NCBI GenBank assembly: GCA_021014325.1
Contig: CM037467.1
Span: 14,223,273-14,287,272, forward strand
Origin: Plazaster borealis
Taxonomy: Eukaryota; Echinodermata; Asteroidea; Forcipulatida; Labidiasteridae
Length of the DNA: 64,000 nt
Direction: 5' to 3'
In this document: in pieces, positions 32,250-44,900 of the stretch
Layout: every line of letters starts with the position of its first letter
How positions within the stretch are numbered: the stretch's first letter is position 1
Notes under the pieces: model-generated
Told to the model about the DNA's origin: nothing
Databases searched by the model: none
What the model saw: the letters and a program-made list of their open reading frames with translations, nothing else
Made by a program: the position numbers and the translations under genes

Positions 32250-33123
32250 ATCTATGATTATTTGGACAATAACAGGACGGTGTGTGTTGTCTTTGTAAAA
32301 GGTTTTCTGTTCAAACCACTCCAATGTGTCCCAGCTCTACAAACAAACCTAAAGCTATTGCTATGTTGATTCTAGGTCAATTCTTCTATGGTACGCAACT
32401 CATAGTCCATGACAACTCAACTATTAAATTTTATGTGACCTTTTTACTGGTTAGTTATTCGAGATTTCGGTGCTGGATGAGTACAGTATTAAGTGAAAAA
32501 TGTCAGGGAAGTAAACAGACGTGTACATGAATTGACTTTCTTTCGTTTTTGAAATCAACAGGAAATCCTATCGTATCATCAAAGAACAGAGTAAAAAACA
32601 ACTACGTCCTGCAGTCAGGTAAACAGACACAAAGTGCACTTTGGACCAAAATTGATTAGTGAGTGCGAAAATGCAATGTTGGTTGATGTGCATAAACTTT
32701 TATTTTGTCAAATTTACTTAACACTTCAACCAATTTGGTTTTAAACATGAACGAACAACAACGTGATCTTCAGAACTTTACGTAAACATTGGCCTCGGAT
32801 GTGTAAATTTACTTCACAACGTTTGGGCTTGACTGGCTAACAAACAACAATACCGGTATTCATCCATTTATTTTTGAATATTTATTTAACTCATGGGAAA
32901 ATGCACGTATATGCACTGAAGTTGTAGTGTTTACTGTCTGAAACTCACTTCTGTCGTGCTTTATCTCCCATTGTCGCAAAGCAATTTAGACTACAGTATG
33001 GTACAAAAGCTATAATTTACATCTAAGTTGTATGTTTTACATGTACATTATTTATACTAATAGCTGACAACAAGCCAGAATACTTTTTAATTTACAATAA
33101 GTAAACATTTGCTAGAATGTTTT

Positions 33124-33300
33124 ACAGTCAACCCTATACAAAGAGCACGTTATAAAGAGATTCTGCTTATAAAGAGTATGTTCTGAAGTCCCGAATCTCA
33201 TTTCTGCTTTGTGTCTCTTTGTTTTGATGTCCTCTCATATAACAACGTTTCTCTCGTAATTTATCTTATTAACATGAAGAGGTAATTTAGCCGGTCCCAG
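33124..33300 (-). mobile_element. Pogo/Tigger-like DNA transposon fragment, copy 2
   Basis: Begins ACAGTCAACCCTATACAAAG and carries the complement of the copy at 20709 (AGTCCCGAATCTCAT, CACGTTATAAAGAG, GGTCCCAGC). It lies between LOX-A and GH3. Confidence 0.55.
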
Positions 33301-33903
33301 CTATCTTGGACTTTATGTAAAGCAAAGACGCAGTTAGAAGATAAAATAATACAAACAAGTCACTCAAGTTCAAATAATATGCTATCAGTTAAATATCAAA
33401 TTCCTCCATATGCCTTCCTCTTTCTGCCTTGTTTTTCAACCCTTCTTCACGGTTGAGTTGCTCTTTAAATTTAATAAACCTACCCACGTAAAATGAGACT
33501 TTTATACACAGTACTTGTATACATAAACCAATCCTTACCACACGAACCTTTAGTTACCTTAAGATGATTAATTACTGAAGGCTTTCAAATAGAATGAATT
33601 TTCTCATCGATCTCAACAAAAAGTCTTTATCTTCTTTGTTATATTTGGCGTTAAAACCGGATGGAATCTTTGAAAAACGCTTCAAATTCTGTGAATAAAG
33701 GCAGTTTTTAATTAAAAAGGGAATATTGAATGAATAATTCAGACTCGTTATTATGGAATACCAAGTGAATGCGAATTCCTCTTAATATGTAATGAGAAAC
33801 TAATTCCTTAATAAATGACCCATTGTGGCACCAGGAACAACATCCAGTGACTCATTTCATAATACTTGACATTCCAACAGGAAAATATTTTCCCTTTGTT
33901 CAT

Positions 33904-36900
33904 TCAAATACTGATGGCATTTGGTACTTCCTTAGGATGCAGGTAGGTGTAGGGAGACACTCGTGTGACGTTGCGTTCATCGATGACGTCACCAGCATGA
34001 ATCAACTCCTTCCTAAAACTAGAGAAGAACAACAAGGACAAATCATTGTACAAAATGAAAGTCCAGAGAAAACAAATTCGCAATAAACAAAATGCAAAGA
34101 TCTACTTTATTATACTTTAAACATTGTAAACTGTGTACATCATTGTAGTTTATGCACTCATCAGAAAATCCCCCAAATGTTGTACAGGGGACGGTACACA
34201 ATGTATAATTTTCAGTACAACAACAATTATGTGTATTTATAGTTTTTGTTGCTACATTTTATTTTCTCATTTACCTTTCCACAGCTTTCTTTCCAATGGC
34301 ATCAAACTGGTACTCGACCTCGAAATCACCTAAACCATTGGTTCCCCTATCACTCAGGATCTTGGTTACCACCATGATGCTGATTGTTTTCTCTTTATCC
34401 GGCAAACAGTTGATGATATCTTGCTCCGTGCGTGGGCTCTATACAAATAATCAAACCACAAGAGATTATTATTTGTTTTGAACGTTTTAGACTGTTTCAA
34501 AAGGGCATTTCAAAATGAATAAATCAGTCAGGAATTATTTTCTTTGGCCTAATCGAGCGGGGTGTATTTTCAAATTTTTCACAAACCTTGTCTTTTGGCG
34601 GTTCAGCATCCCGCATTATTGAAGGATAATTTGGCGGGAAAGCATACTCATCATACTGTGAGAAATTGGCAGCAGCATGAGCCACACTGCTCGTGTAGAT
34701 GATGGCAGTCAAAGCTCCTATTAACTCCTCATTAGTTGTGAACTTTCCATTGCCATGAACTCCCTGTTCAAAAAAGAAAATAGCAAGACAATTTTACGAT
34801 TTGTAATAGGGACTTATTACGGACCGGTGTGACAGGAGATTCTTTCCCCGAAGATTCTGCCCCTCCCATACTATTTGGCGACTTGTGTAGAAATTTTGTC
34901 TGATAGTGTCCTTTTTTAATCAACCTCCTTTTAGCACATTTACCGTATGGGAGACACACCGAGCGACAAAATCCTCTATGACACCAGCACTGTTCCTGCC
35001 AACAGTTAATTTTTTTTAAACTTTAACAATTTCGAAAGAGGCTAGATCCACATAGAAAGATTTTCCCTGGCACAATGAAAGACAAATTGTGTATTTCGTG
35101 AACCAACGCTTGATTCACGATCATACTTAAAGGGGTATCGCTAACAAGAATACAAAAAATAGTGCAGTTGAGGACAATGTCCGATTTCCGCCTCTCATGT
35201 CAGATTGTCTATAGATACACACAAGGCCTACCTGGATACCAGCTCCTCCTTCACTTGATGGTTTTGCTAGAATGTCAGCAAACTCCTGAATTTCTTCATC
35301 TCCTTGAAGCTTTTCAGAATCATCTGTAATTTGCATATACATCGAAAATTTATTTTTAAAATAAATATTTCCTAAGCGCACTAGATTTCCAAAATGTAAC
35401 CGTCAACCTAAAGGTGACATGATTGTATACTATTTCGCCGAAGATATATCTTACATAACACGTTTTCACAATTAATTTGGTGAACGAAAAACCTGTTTAT
35501 TCATTTGCCCAAATTCATTACATTCCTTTAAAGGGATTGTATACGTTTGGTAATTGGGGCCCCGCTGCTTGTTTCAATCCTATATAGTTGTAGATATATA
35601 CCTGTGCAAATTTCATTTCAAAAGGTGTTAGCGTTTTTTAGATATTGCCGAAAATCGGAGGCGGTTATGTCCACGCAGGAAGAATAATCTGCAATTGGAA
35701 TACACATTCTGAAAAACGTTACTTGTCAGATTCAAATTTTTGGGGATAAACCGTGATATATTTTTCCATAACCGCAGTACTTTTAAGTGAAAAGTTTCCC
35801 AAAATACATTATACTATCCAAAGCTGCTGTACTTCTTATCAAGTAAGTTTTTATTGTCATTAATTTTCAGAGTCATTACCAAACGTATACAGACCTTTTA
35901 AACAAATTGGAAAACTTAACTAAAAATTGGACAATCGTCAAAATCAGAAATGGATTTTTTATATTTTGTTACCATAGTTTCCATTGACAACTTCTGACAC
36001 GTATGTCTTGATGATCTCAAACAGAAGAACTGCATCGTCCCTGAAGTAATACTTCGGAAGTACTTCCGGGTCATCGACCCCGCGGATCTTCAGGTCAGTG
36101 GGAAGTGTGCCCTCAACGTTGAGACGCCATTTTGTCGCTGTCCTTGCGATGATGTTAAACATTCCAATGCGACCAATGCCCATGCATTTGTCTACCCAGC
36201 CATCCTCTGATACCAGCTTAGCCAAGGCGCGACTAGGTTCAGAAAACACAAAGCAAAATTGGACAAAAAACTCAGCAAATTATTGTATAGCAGCCTTATG
36301 TAACATAAACAGTCAACAAAATGGAGCTCTAGTGTCTGGGCAAATTTATGCTGTTTTTAATAGTTTAAAAACATTTTTGTTTAAAGAGAAACTAGACTGC
36401 TGACAGCTGCAATGTCAGAAATGTATTTTCTACTGAGAGGGACGGGGGGGGGGCATTGCTTTCCAGTGGGGGCCCAGGGGCCACGTCTTTCCTTTTTTGT
36501 GGGGGCACAACAAGTATCTGGTTTTGTTTCGTGGGGGGCACCTGGTGGCATCGGAAACCTGTGGGGGCACGTTATTCCAGCCCCAATCTTTTTAAATCCA
36601 TAAAGAAGATCGTTCACTTACTAATTAATGGCAATCAGGTACAGGAAATGTGGCGCCAATAACCGAAAGATTGGATGGGATGGAGAAAGGCAACGATGCG
36701 TTGCCACGGCAACGGATTCTATAATGAGATGGGTAAATCCAAGATGTGTTGCTGATTGGTGGAAAGAAGCATCGGCGTTGTTGAACCACATCTTGGCAAG
36801 GAGCCAAGTATACTCGGGGTCAGTCGGGAGGAACACCTGGTAGGGAATCAGGAGAATTGTTATTATTACATTACAATCTACAACAGTAGAGGGCGTCATA

Positions 36901-39900
36901 GATAAAACACGATTTGCAGTTATTTGTGACCGAGTCTATGTATGGGTTAGGGTGGTCAGGGCTACTATGAAACAAGTTTTTTAGGATGATAGATATGGCG
37001 TGATTTACCGGTACTGTTTCTGTTGAGCCGATCTCTGGGTTGGCTGTCCAGCCACAGACATTAGATACAGTTCTGTCAATATTAACTATTAGGAATTTAA
37101 CGGAAATATTTACATACTGGATTCTCGTCAGAAGGATCTTGGAAGAGTTGGATTGCAACAGGGACCAGGTCCTGCGACTTGTTGACATAGAAGAGACCAA
37201 TCGGCGCACAGATCTGAAAGAAGAGAAATACATAATTATAGTGACACACAGAAAAACGTTGACGAGAATTTGTCGAACTTGACTTAGGTAATTCGTGTTC
37301 TGAGTAGTAATGAACTTGCAACTGGTGTTTAACATCATTATGTACCTTTCTATCGTAACTGCATTGGAGATCTTTTAATATCGAGTAGTTGATGATAAAG
37401 AGTTTCTTGCTGTCCAAAGCTTCTTGTAATGTCATACCATCTATGAGTGGTTTTATCATGTCATCAGTGATGGCAAAGCTGTGGAATAATATTACATTTT
37501 TATTAGACCCCCAAAACAAAAGAGAGGGCGCACTTTCGTGTCCTTACAGAGTGAATGATTAAATGAAAAACACATCATCTTTGACATTTTATTTTAGATA
37601 TTTTACTCTTTTAAGGCTGGTGAACATTCATCATTAAATAGACCGTGCAAGTCTCGTGCGTATTCGAACATTTCTTTGGACCACTTACATTGCTTTAAAG
37701 TGTGAAGGAAACAAACTCGCGCGCTTTAACGAGTCCCAGTGTTAGAAAACGAGAGAGACTTGCACAGTCTATTGACTTCTTGTCTGGAAGGAAAACTCAA
37801 GGAAACATTATTCATACAGATAAAGAATTGGGTTTTATTCAGAGATAAAAATACTTACTTGTCTGGGATTTCTGTACAGAGTTTGATTTGAGTTGGGTTA
37901 CAACTGACCAACCTCTGGGAGCCAAACTCCACATCAGATCGCCAATTATTCATTCCCTACAAAGAAGTTATTACAATGTTTAATATAATATTGGTATTTT
38001 TTCTCTAAAAGAATTCAAAAGTCTTTTTAAAATTACAATGACATTTTTAGAAAGGCAAGACTTGGTTGAATGGATATTCTTTTGTAAACGAACTTTCAAA
38101 GGGAGACTTTGGAACGCTAGGTTGCTGCAGGTAAATTTCCATTGTTTACGTAGTTCGGAGCATGCGCACATATACCGAGAACAATGGATTTACCTGATAT
38201 GCTGCCACCTAGCGTCCCAAAAGTCTCCCATTTCACCGACTTTAATTGTAGCTGTATATGAGAGATAGAGTAACCGTAAAGTACAATGTTGGTCATCAAA
38301 AGCAAAATACAAACAGCCAAGAAATTGAGATGGATGTATTTGTTAAGATGCATTTAATTGACTTACGTAAGGAGCTGGAAGATGATGATTGTAAACCATC
38401 CCGATGTCTTCAAGAGTTTTCCATTTACCAGTCTTCATGTTAATTAGTTTACTCTGAAGCAACAATCCGGCTTTGTTCTTCACTATGTCCCACTGTGAAA
38501 ACAAAAGATCAATAGACTCATAAAGATTAATCTGACCCAAAATGTGCCAAACTGACCCGAATTGTCAAAACTAAAGACTGTCATTGGTTCTCAGAGTTGA
38601 TGAAGATGGATGACATTGTATGGTTCAAATTGTATCTGACAACCTCGAACCTAAAGATAACCGTTCTTACCTTGTAGTCATCTGAGAACGATTCGTCCTC
38701 TGGGAAGACTTTCACCTTGAAGAACAAACACAAAGACAAACATTATTGATACAACATAATGATTAGGAAATATAGGAAATCAATGACCATTAGCAAAATC
38801 TGGATCGTCGCAAATTTATGAACATTTTGTTCAGTCGTAAGAATGCACTGAATAGACCAAGCATTCTGTAATAGGCACGCACTTGTTCCATTCGATCAAA
38901 ATAGATTAAAACAAAATGTATTACTTGTAAAACAAAATTGTCAATGCAAAACCTGCAAACAGTAACTGTTGGTTGGATTGATAGGGTCAAAGACGTTGTA
39001 TTTACTTGGGGAATCAAGCCCTCTGCCTTGCATTCCAGCTCGTAAAGCTTCTTCTTCTCTGATAGTTCTTCTTTTCGGTCATCTTGTCTTTCGTCAAACT
39101 GAGGAAGGACACAGTCATTGCGTCCAAACACACGTTTCTTGTCAGCAGGGATCCACCGGTGGATTGGGAACACTGCACTGTCTCCACCCGTCTTTTGAAC
39201 CACAACCTACACAGGAAAACAAGACACTTTGCTATAATCCAGTACACGTCCATTTTACATCAGATCTTACATCATACACAAGGAACAGCTACATTTATTC
39301 ATTTTAAATGATTATTTACAACTTTTTATCTATAGTTTAACACATATTAATTATTTAAACTTCTTATCTATAGTTTAACACATATTGGTTAAGCATGATG
39401 TTTAAGTTTTTAATATTTTAGTGAGAACTTACCTCTTTCTCAAAAACTACGTTACTTCAGAGCATGGAGGAAGAAGTCGTTTCCTACAATGTTTTATACT
39501 TTTAACAGCTCTCCGTTGCTTGTTACCAAGTAAGTTTTTATGCTAATATTTGTTTTGAGTCATTACCAAACGTGTACGATACCTTTATTACCAGGTAAGT
39601 TTTTATGCTAATGTTTGTTTTGAGTCATTACCAAACGTGTACGATACCTTTAAGGCATAACGTTATACATTTTAACAACACGAGGGTGAACATGTCTACA
39701 GTAGGTTAATTTGGTCCTGCCGTAGAGGAAAGGGCGTGCCACTCACCTCAACTCGTTCCAGAAACCAACTGTCTCCACATCCAGTCGAGTTTCTCCAAAC
39801 TTCGAGTTTCGAGACTTCCCCGAAGTTGGGAAGATTTGTCACCGGGTACCGACCAAGACTCCCCCGTTCCGTGTCGTCTTTCCACCGGCAGTCTAGCGGG

Positions 39901-40043
39901 ATGTCCCTGGACCTAACCCCGTCCTCGTTGTACAAAGCCACGTAGACATCGGCGTTGGTTCCGGCACCCTTGTAGTCTCCGGTTTTTACAAGAATAACGA
40001 AATCTGGGGGTTGACTACTGCCTGCTACACAAGCATTACCCAT
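33904..40043 (-). CDS. PLAT-domain lipoxygenase, copy A (arachidonate lipoxygenase-like), 13 coding exons, complete
   Basis: Non-haem iron dioxygenase that puts O2 into polyunsaturated fatty acids to make hydroperoxides. Exons: 39747-40043, 39006-39206, 38671-38715, 38367-38492, 37859-37956, 37346-37478, 37118-37213, 36622-36836, 35973-36232, 35232-35323, 34587-34763, 34275-34438, 33904-34012; 670 aa. Exon 1 is a PLAT/C2-like domain ([19 protein letters not shown]) for membrane and calcium binding. The catalytic domain has WLLAKMW, iron ligands His358 and His363 (HQSATH), His550 and Asn554 ([11 protein letters not shown]), and the C-terminal Ile670. All five ligands are present, so an active enzyme is expected. 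Hand alignment puts Ala, not Gly, at the Coffa-Brash site, which hints at S-stereospecificity. The N-terminus MGNAC could be acylated. Tandem copy of the gene at 41926-52335. Positional specificity cannot be read from sequence. Confidence 0.92.
35528..35901 (+). mobile_element. TTAA-flanked MITE family 2, copy in LOX-A intron 9
   Basis: Ends TTAAAGGGATTGTATACG and CGTATACAGACCTTTTAA. The interior has GGTTATGTCCACGCAGG and AACCGCAGTAC, shared inverted with 44687 and 46104. The termini (GTATACGTTTGGTAATTG) resemble family 1 ends. Confidence 0.75.
36436..36600 (+). repeat. G-rich interspersed repeat, copy 2 (LOX-A intron 8)
   Basis: Reads ATTGCTTTCCAGTGGGGG, AAGTATCTGGTTTT, GGGGGCACCTGG. Family member of 13385-13535. 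It ends about 20 bp from the LOX-A exon 8 donor. Confidence 0.6.
39417..39653 (-). mobile_element. TTAA-flanked MITE family 1, truncated copy in LOX-A intron 1
   Basis: Keeps one terminus (CAAACGTGTACGATACCTTTAA). That end is locally duplicated: two runs of GTTTTGAGTCATTACCAAAC about 70 bp apart. The other end is missing. Confidence 0.7.
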
Positions 40044-41925
40044 ACCTGCACTTGGTGTAGTCTATCCGTAATGATACAAATTAATCTAATAAATATTGAC
40101 AACGTTTTCAAGTTGGTCAACTCGGATTTTAAATGTGACTAGATGACCGTGCGCACACATGGACGCTGAAGGCATGTGCTATACTATCTCAAAGTTTGCC
40201 AACAAACTGTCAGATCAACCACTTCCCAAACAAGGCTTGAAAAAAACTCTCTCCAGTAAAGTAGAAATCTGTCCATATATTTTACTCGATAGTTAACCCA
40301 CAAAAAGGAAACTGTTTATGGGCATTCCCAGTGATAAACGTCAAATGTTTACATTGGTTTCCCTTAGTGATGTGTCCACGGTACGCCCCAATGCATAGCC
40401 AGAGGCCAAGCTTTCATTGATCGCCAGCTTCCATTGATCCACAACCCGACAAACAACAATGACTGGATTGTGAATGGGGGTTTCACCTGCATTTAGTGAC
40501 AGTTCTTATGTATGAAGACTTTTATATAGAACACTTTGTCCTTCCTTAAATAGAACACATTGAAATTTATTTCACACTAACAGAATATGCATGTACAAGG
40601 TACACACATTACAACTTTTCAGAATTAGTACACATTAAAAGTATTTGATATTACGTTGTACAGAAAATCATATTAATGTATACATGTACATAGTGTCAGT
40701 ATGTACAGTAGGGGGAAAAAAGAAGCTCGGTGCTTTTGAGGTTTTTCCCTGTTGGACAGGCAGACAATTTAACGATGGAGAGACAAAACTAGAGTACAAA
40801 ATACAACAATACAATATCCAAAAACAAATAGAGTACAGGATGGCAGCAGAAACTAAGTTATTTAAATGAAGGTTGATATGATAAATTAATTATACAAATA
40901 AAAATTAGACAGATGATGTTTTAGTTTTGTATGGGCCTTAGGCGCAAAATTACAAGGTGAGCAACGCCATGAAATTCGCCCTGTTCTATCGGAAAGATTG
41001 CACAAGAGGTAGTAGACTTCCGGTACATAATTTATGGAATTTTGTTAATAATGCAAAATTATGACAAATATTATGTGATGACGTTGTTGTAACGGGCGAC
41101 ACATTGCTAAGGGATAATCTCCTGACAATGGTAGAGGGCGGTCTCCTGTGAACGGTACAGCCTATTCAACGTGAAAGGAACTTATTCTTGTCCAATTAAT
41201 ACAAGGTTGGATTGCATAAGGCGGTACAATGATCAATATGTGAAGAAACATTTATACAGTTTGAGTAAAATCTTCATGAAATCGTGAAACATGATCAATA
41301 ATGTCTATATGCCATGTTCATTTTGTTTCAATGATAAAGTTTACTTAATATTTGAATTTTTTACTTTATTTTATTGTTGAACATTAAGTGCCCAATACGG
41401 AAAACAAAGCAACAAAAACCAAATAAATGTCGCATACCATAAATTAAGTCTGTAGAATTTAAAGCTACTGATAATTCAAGTGTTTCACGATGGCTTTAAT
41501 ATGATACTTCAATCAATTGCAAATGCTGGACAATATTCACATAATATTGTTGTAACTATTGTATAAACAAATGGTGACACCTAAAATTACAATAAAGTAA
41601 AAAATTTCATGTGGATTTAAAAATGGACTCTTTAGAAATAACAATCAATATGGAAGAGTGTTCAATCTTCAGTTAGGCTAGGCTAAATGTCTTAATTCCT
41701 CGTGCGTTTTTCCAGCTAAATTGTAAAATTTGAGTAGATTTCTTATTTGCATGAAACTAAGTTAAGGCTAATAAACGGCTTAGTATTAAACCCCAGGAAT
41801 GTTTCATCCAAAGAAAGTTTCCATTTGTGTGTTTTATGCTTTTGTTTCGTGTTATTCATTTCCAGCTTAAACAGAACCTAACTAAAACCATAACAGTAAC
41901 ATAGATTGGTGTCAAGCATAGTGAC
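40044..41925. other. LOX-B to LOX-A interval
   Basis: About 1.9 kb of AT-rich DNA between the tandem lipoxygenases, with the LOX-B 3' end and the LOX-A promoter side. No gene or obvious repeat array. Confidence 0.6.
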
Positions 41926-44900
41926 TTAAATGCTGATGGCATTCGGTACCTCATTTGGGTGGAGATAGGGGTAGGGGGAAGTACGGCAGGCATTTCGTTC
42001 CTCGATGATTTTACCGATCCGAGCAAGATCCTGTCTGAAACTGAAGACACACAAATACACAACATCTTAAAGTATATAACCTCTAAGGATTTGAATTTTA
42101 TTTTATAGGGGTCACAGGGGGTCACGATGATGGGTCTGTTGAACGCCCCAAGGTGGAAAGGTTCAGGGTGTAAAACAGGTGTAACAGTGGTGTAACACTT
42201 ACGACTCAACTGCTCTGGATCCGATCGGATCAAACTGGTACTCGACTTCAAAGTTTCCCAGACCGTTGGTTCCCCTATCACTCAATATCTTGGTTACCAA
42301 CATGATGCTTAACGTCATTTCCTTATCAGGGAGAGAGTTGATTATGTCTGTCTCTGTTTTCGGGCTCTGAATCAAAGGACAATATTTTACCAAAAAATTG
42401 ACATCATTAACCGGGGAAAACATCAACAGACTATTTTACGGATTATTTTTTATAAGTTAAATCTTTGATTTTCTGGTATATAGAATAAAAGAGTATATTC
42501 ATATTTAAAGACATATTCCACCTCGAAATTACAAAAAAATACCACACCTTGTCTTTTGGCGGTTCAGCATCCCGAATCATTGAAGGGTAATTTGGCGGGA
42601 AAGCATACTCATCATACTGTGAGAAATTGGCAGCAGCATGAGCCACACTGCTCGTGTAGATGATGGCAGTCAAAGCTCCTATTAACTCCTCATTAGTTGT
42701 GAACTTTCCACTGCCATGAACTCCCTGTTCAAAACAAAAAAATATTCTTCGTTAGTTGATAAGCAAAAGCTCAATCAATGCTTGGCAAAAGAAAACAAAA
42801 GTTCTGCTCAGTGACTGGATGTATTTTCATCTCTGAAAGAAAAGAAGCGCCCTCTATTGATATTCAGAGTCGCAGAAGTTAAGAATCAATCAATTGGCGT
42901 CGCTATACTGGCTCTGCCATCAACATTGATAGCGGGCTTCCTGGTGTTCCGTATAAAATGATCTCATGTCAATAAATCGAGATAAATGAAGGGAAATCTA
43001 AAACTAGAGTCTTACCTTTATTCCACAACCTCCTTCCTTTTGACTCTTGCTGAGGATGTCCGCATAGTCTTGAATCTCTTCATCCTGTAGGAGCTTTTCA
43101 AGGGTATCTGAGGAATTCGGAGGCAATTTGTGAACTTTTAAGTTTTCTTCCGCGATCTAAAAAAGCAGTTTTTATGAAAAATAGTTATTAAATCAAGGAA
43201 ATCAAGGACATCAAGTCAACTTACCATAGTGGCCTTCTACAACCCCCATAACATATTTTCGTATTGCTTCATAAAGCAAAATGGCGTCATCTCTGAAGTG
43301 GTATTTTGGAAGTACTTCCGGGTCATCAACTCCCCGATCCTTGAGGTCAGCTGGAAGGGTGCCGTGGACATCTAGCCGCCACATTGGTGCAGCACGGGCG
43401 ATAATAGCGAACATACCGATGCGGCCGATAGTCATACACTGGTCTACCCAACCATCTTCGGACACTAGCTTCGCAAGAGCTCGGCTACCATAAATGGAAA
43501 ATGCGAGGCGATAAAATGACGACCGACAATTTTGATTTTCAAAGTACATGTACAATTCAAATCACAAAGTTGGTAAAACTTTGGTATAAAACTTTGGTAT
43601 AAATCTTTCATTACACGCCAAGATGGATTGTGACATGGTATTTTGGCTTGTAACCTTATTCTGCTTCTTCTGCTAAGCATAATGTTGTTGTGGTTGGCTA
43701 CATTTTGTGCTTATAAAAGCAGTTCTGTGAAATTGAACCCTGGTAGTAGAAAGTTACTTTGTGGCCAGCTACGGATGACTACATTCTTCAAGACGAGACC
43801 TTTGACCTCGTAAATGTTTATCAAACAACTCAGACATGTTTACCATCTGCGAAGAAGTCTGCTGAGATTACAAATCGCTAATTATATCCACGATGATTGT
43901 GATTACAGCATAGATGTATAAACCATATGTACATGCTCATGTAAAAACGAAACCATAAACTATTTTTCGATTTCACTATTAACGAGGCATACACTACCAG
44001 CTTTCATCTGGTAGCCATAAGGCAATCTGCTTCCCTGTATCTGCATTGGCAACGACAACGCTTATTTTATAAAACGTACAAAGGATCAGACTATTAATTT
44101 GTCCTTCCCACTTGATGAACCGACTGAAGCCACTCGTTGCCATATTAGTACTCCACTATCAACCAATGATCTATTATGAAAACTGACAATGGGTCGGGTC
44201 ATAAATGCACTTTGTGTGTACATGTATGTTACAGTCTGGTAGCAGCAATGTCAATACAGTACAATAAAGTGGCCTCACCTATTGATAGCAATCAAATAAA
44301 GGAAGTGAGGAGCCAGCAATCGGAAGATGGGATGAGAGGGCGATAGAGAACGATGCGTTGCCACGGCAACGGACTCCATGATGAGATGGGTAAAACCAAG
44401 ATGAGTCGCTGATTGGTGGAAAGAAGCATCGGCGTTGTTAAACCACATCTTGGCAAGGAGCCAAGTAAACTCTGGGTCAGTCGGGAGGAACACCTAGATT
44501 CAAAATCAAGTAAACATTTTGTTTTGTTTTATTCGAGCCAGACGTCTTGTCTTTAGCCAGCTGACCTTCGGAGCTACATAAAGCATTTTAATGCTTAAAA
44601 GTGTCGTTGAGGGTTGCAACGTTGGATACGGTCTTCCAGGAAAACAACACAGTCTACAAGCTCTTTCTTAATTATCCTTGTGTGTTTGAAGGGTCTGTAT
44701 GCGTTTGGTAGTGACTCTGAAAATTAATGGCAATTCAAACTTACTTGGTAAGAAGTGCAGCAGCTTTGGATAGTATAATGCATTTGGAGAAACTTTTTAC
44801 TTCGAAGTACTGCGGTTATGGAAAAATAAAATCACTTTTTATCCCCAAAAATTTGAATCTGATAAGCGTTACTGACAGTAACGTTTCTCAGATTGTGTAT

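Larger units (their letters stand above)
31364..33903. other. LOX-A to GH3 interval
   Basis: Holds the LOX-A 3' end, the MITE at 31876, the pogo-like copy at 33124 and presumably the GH3 promoter. No coding sequence recognised. Confidence 0.6.
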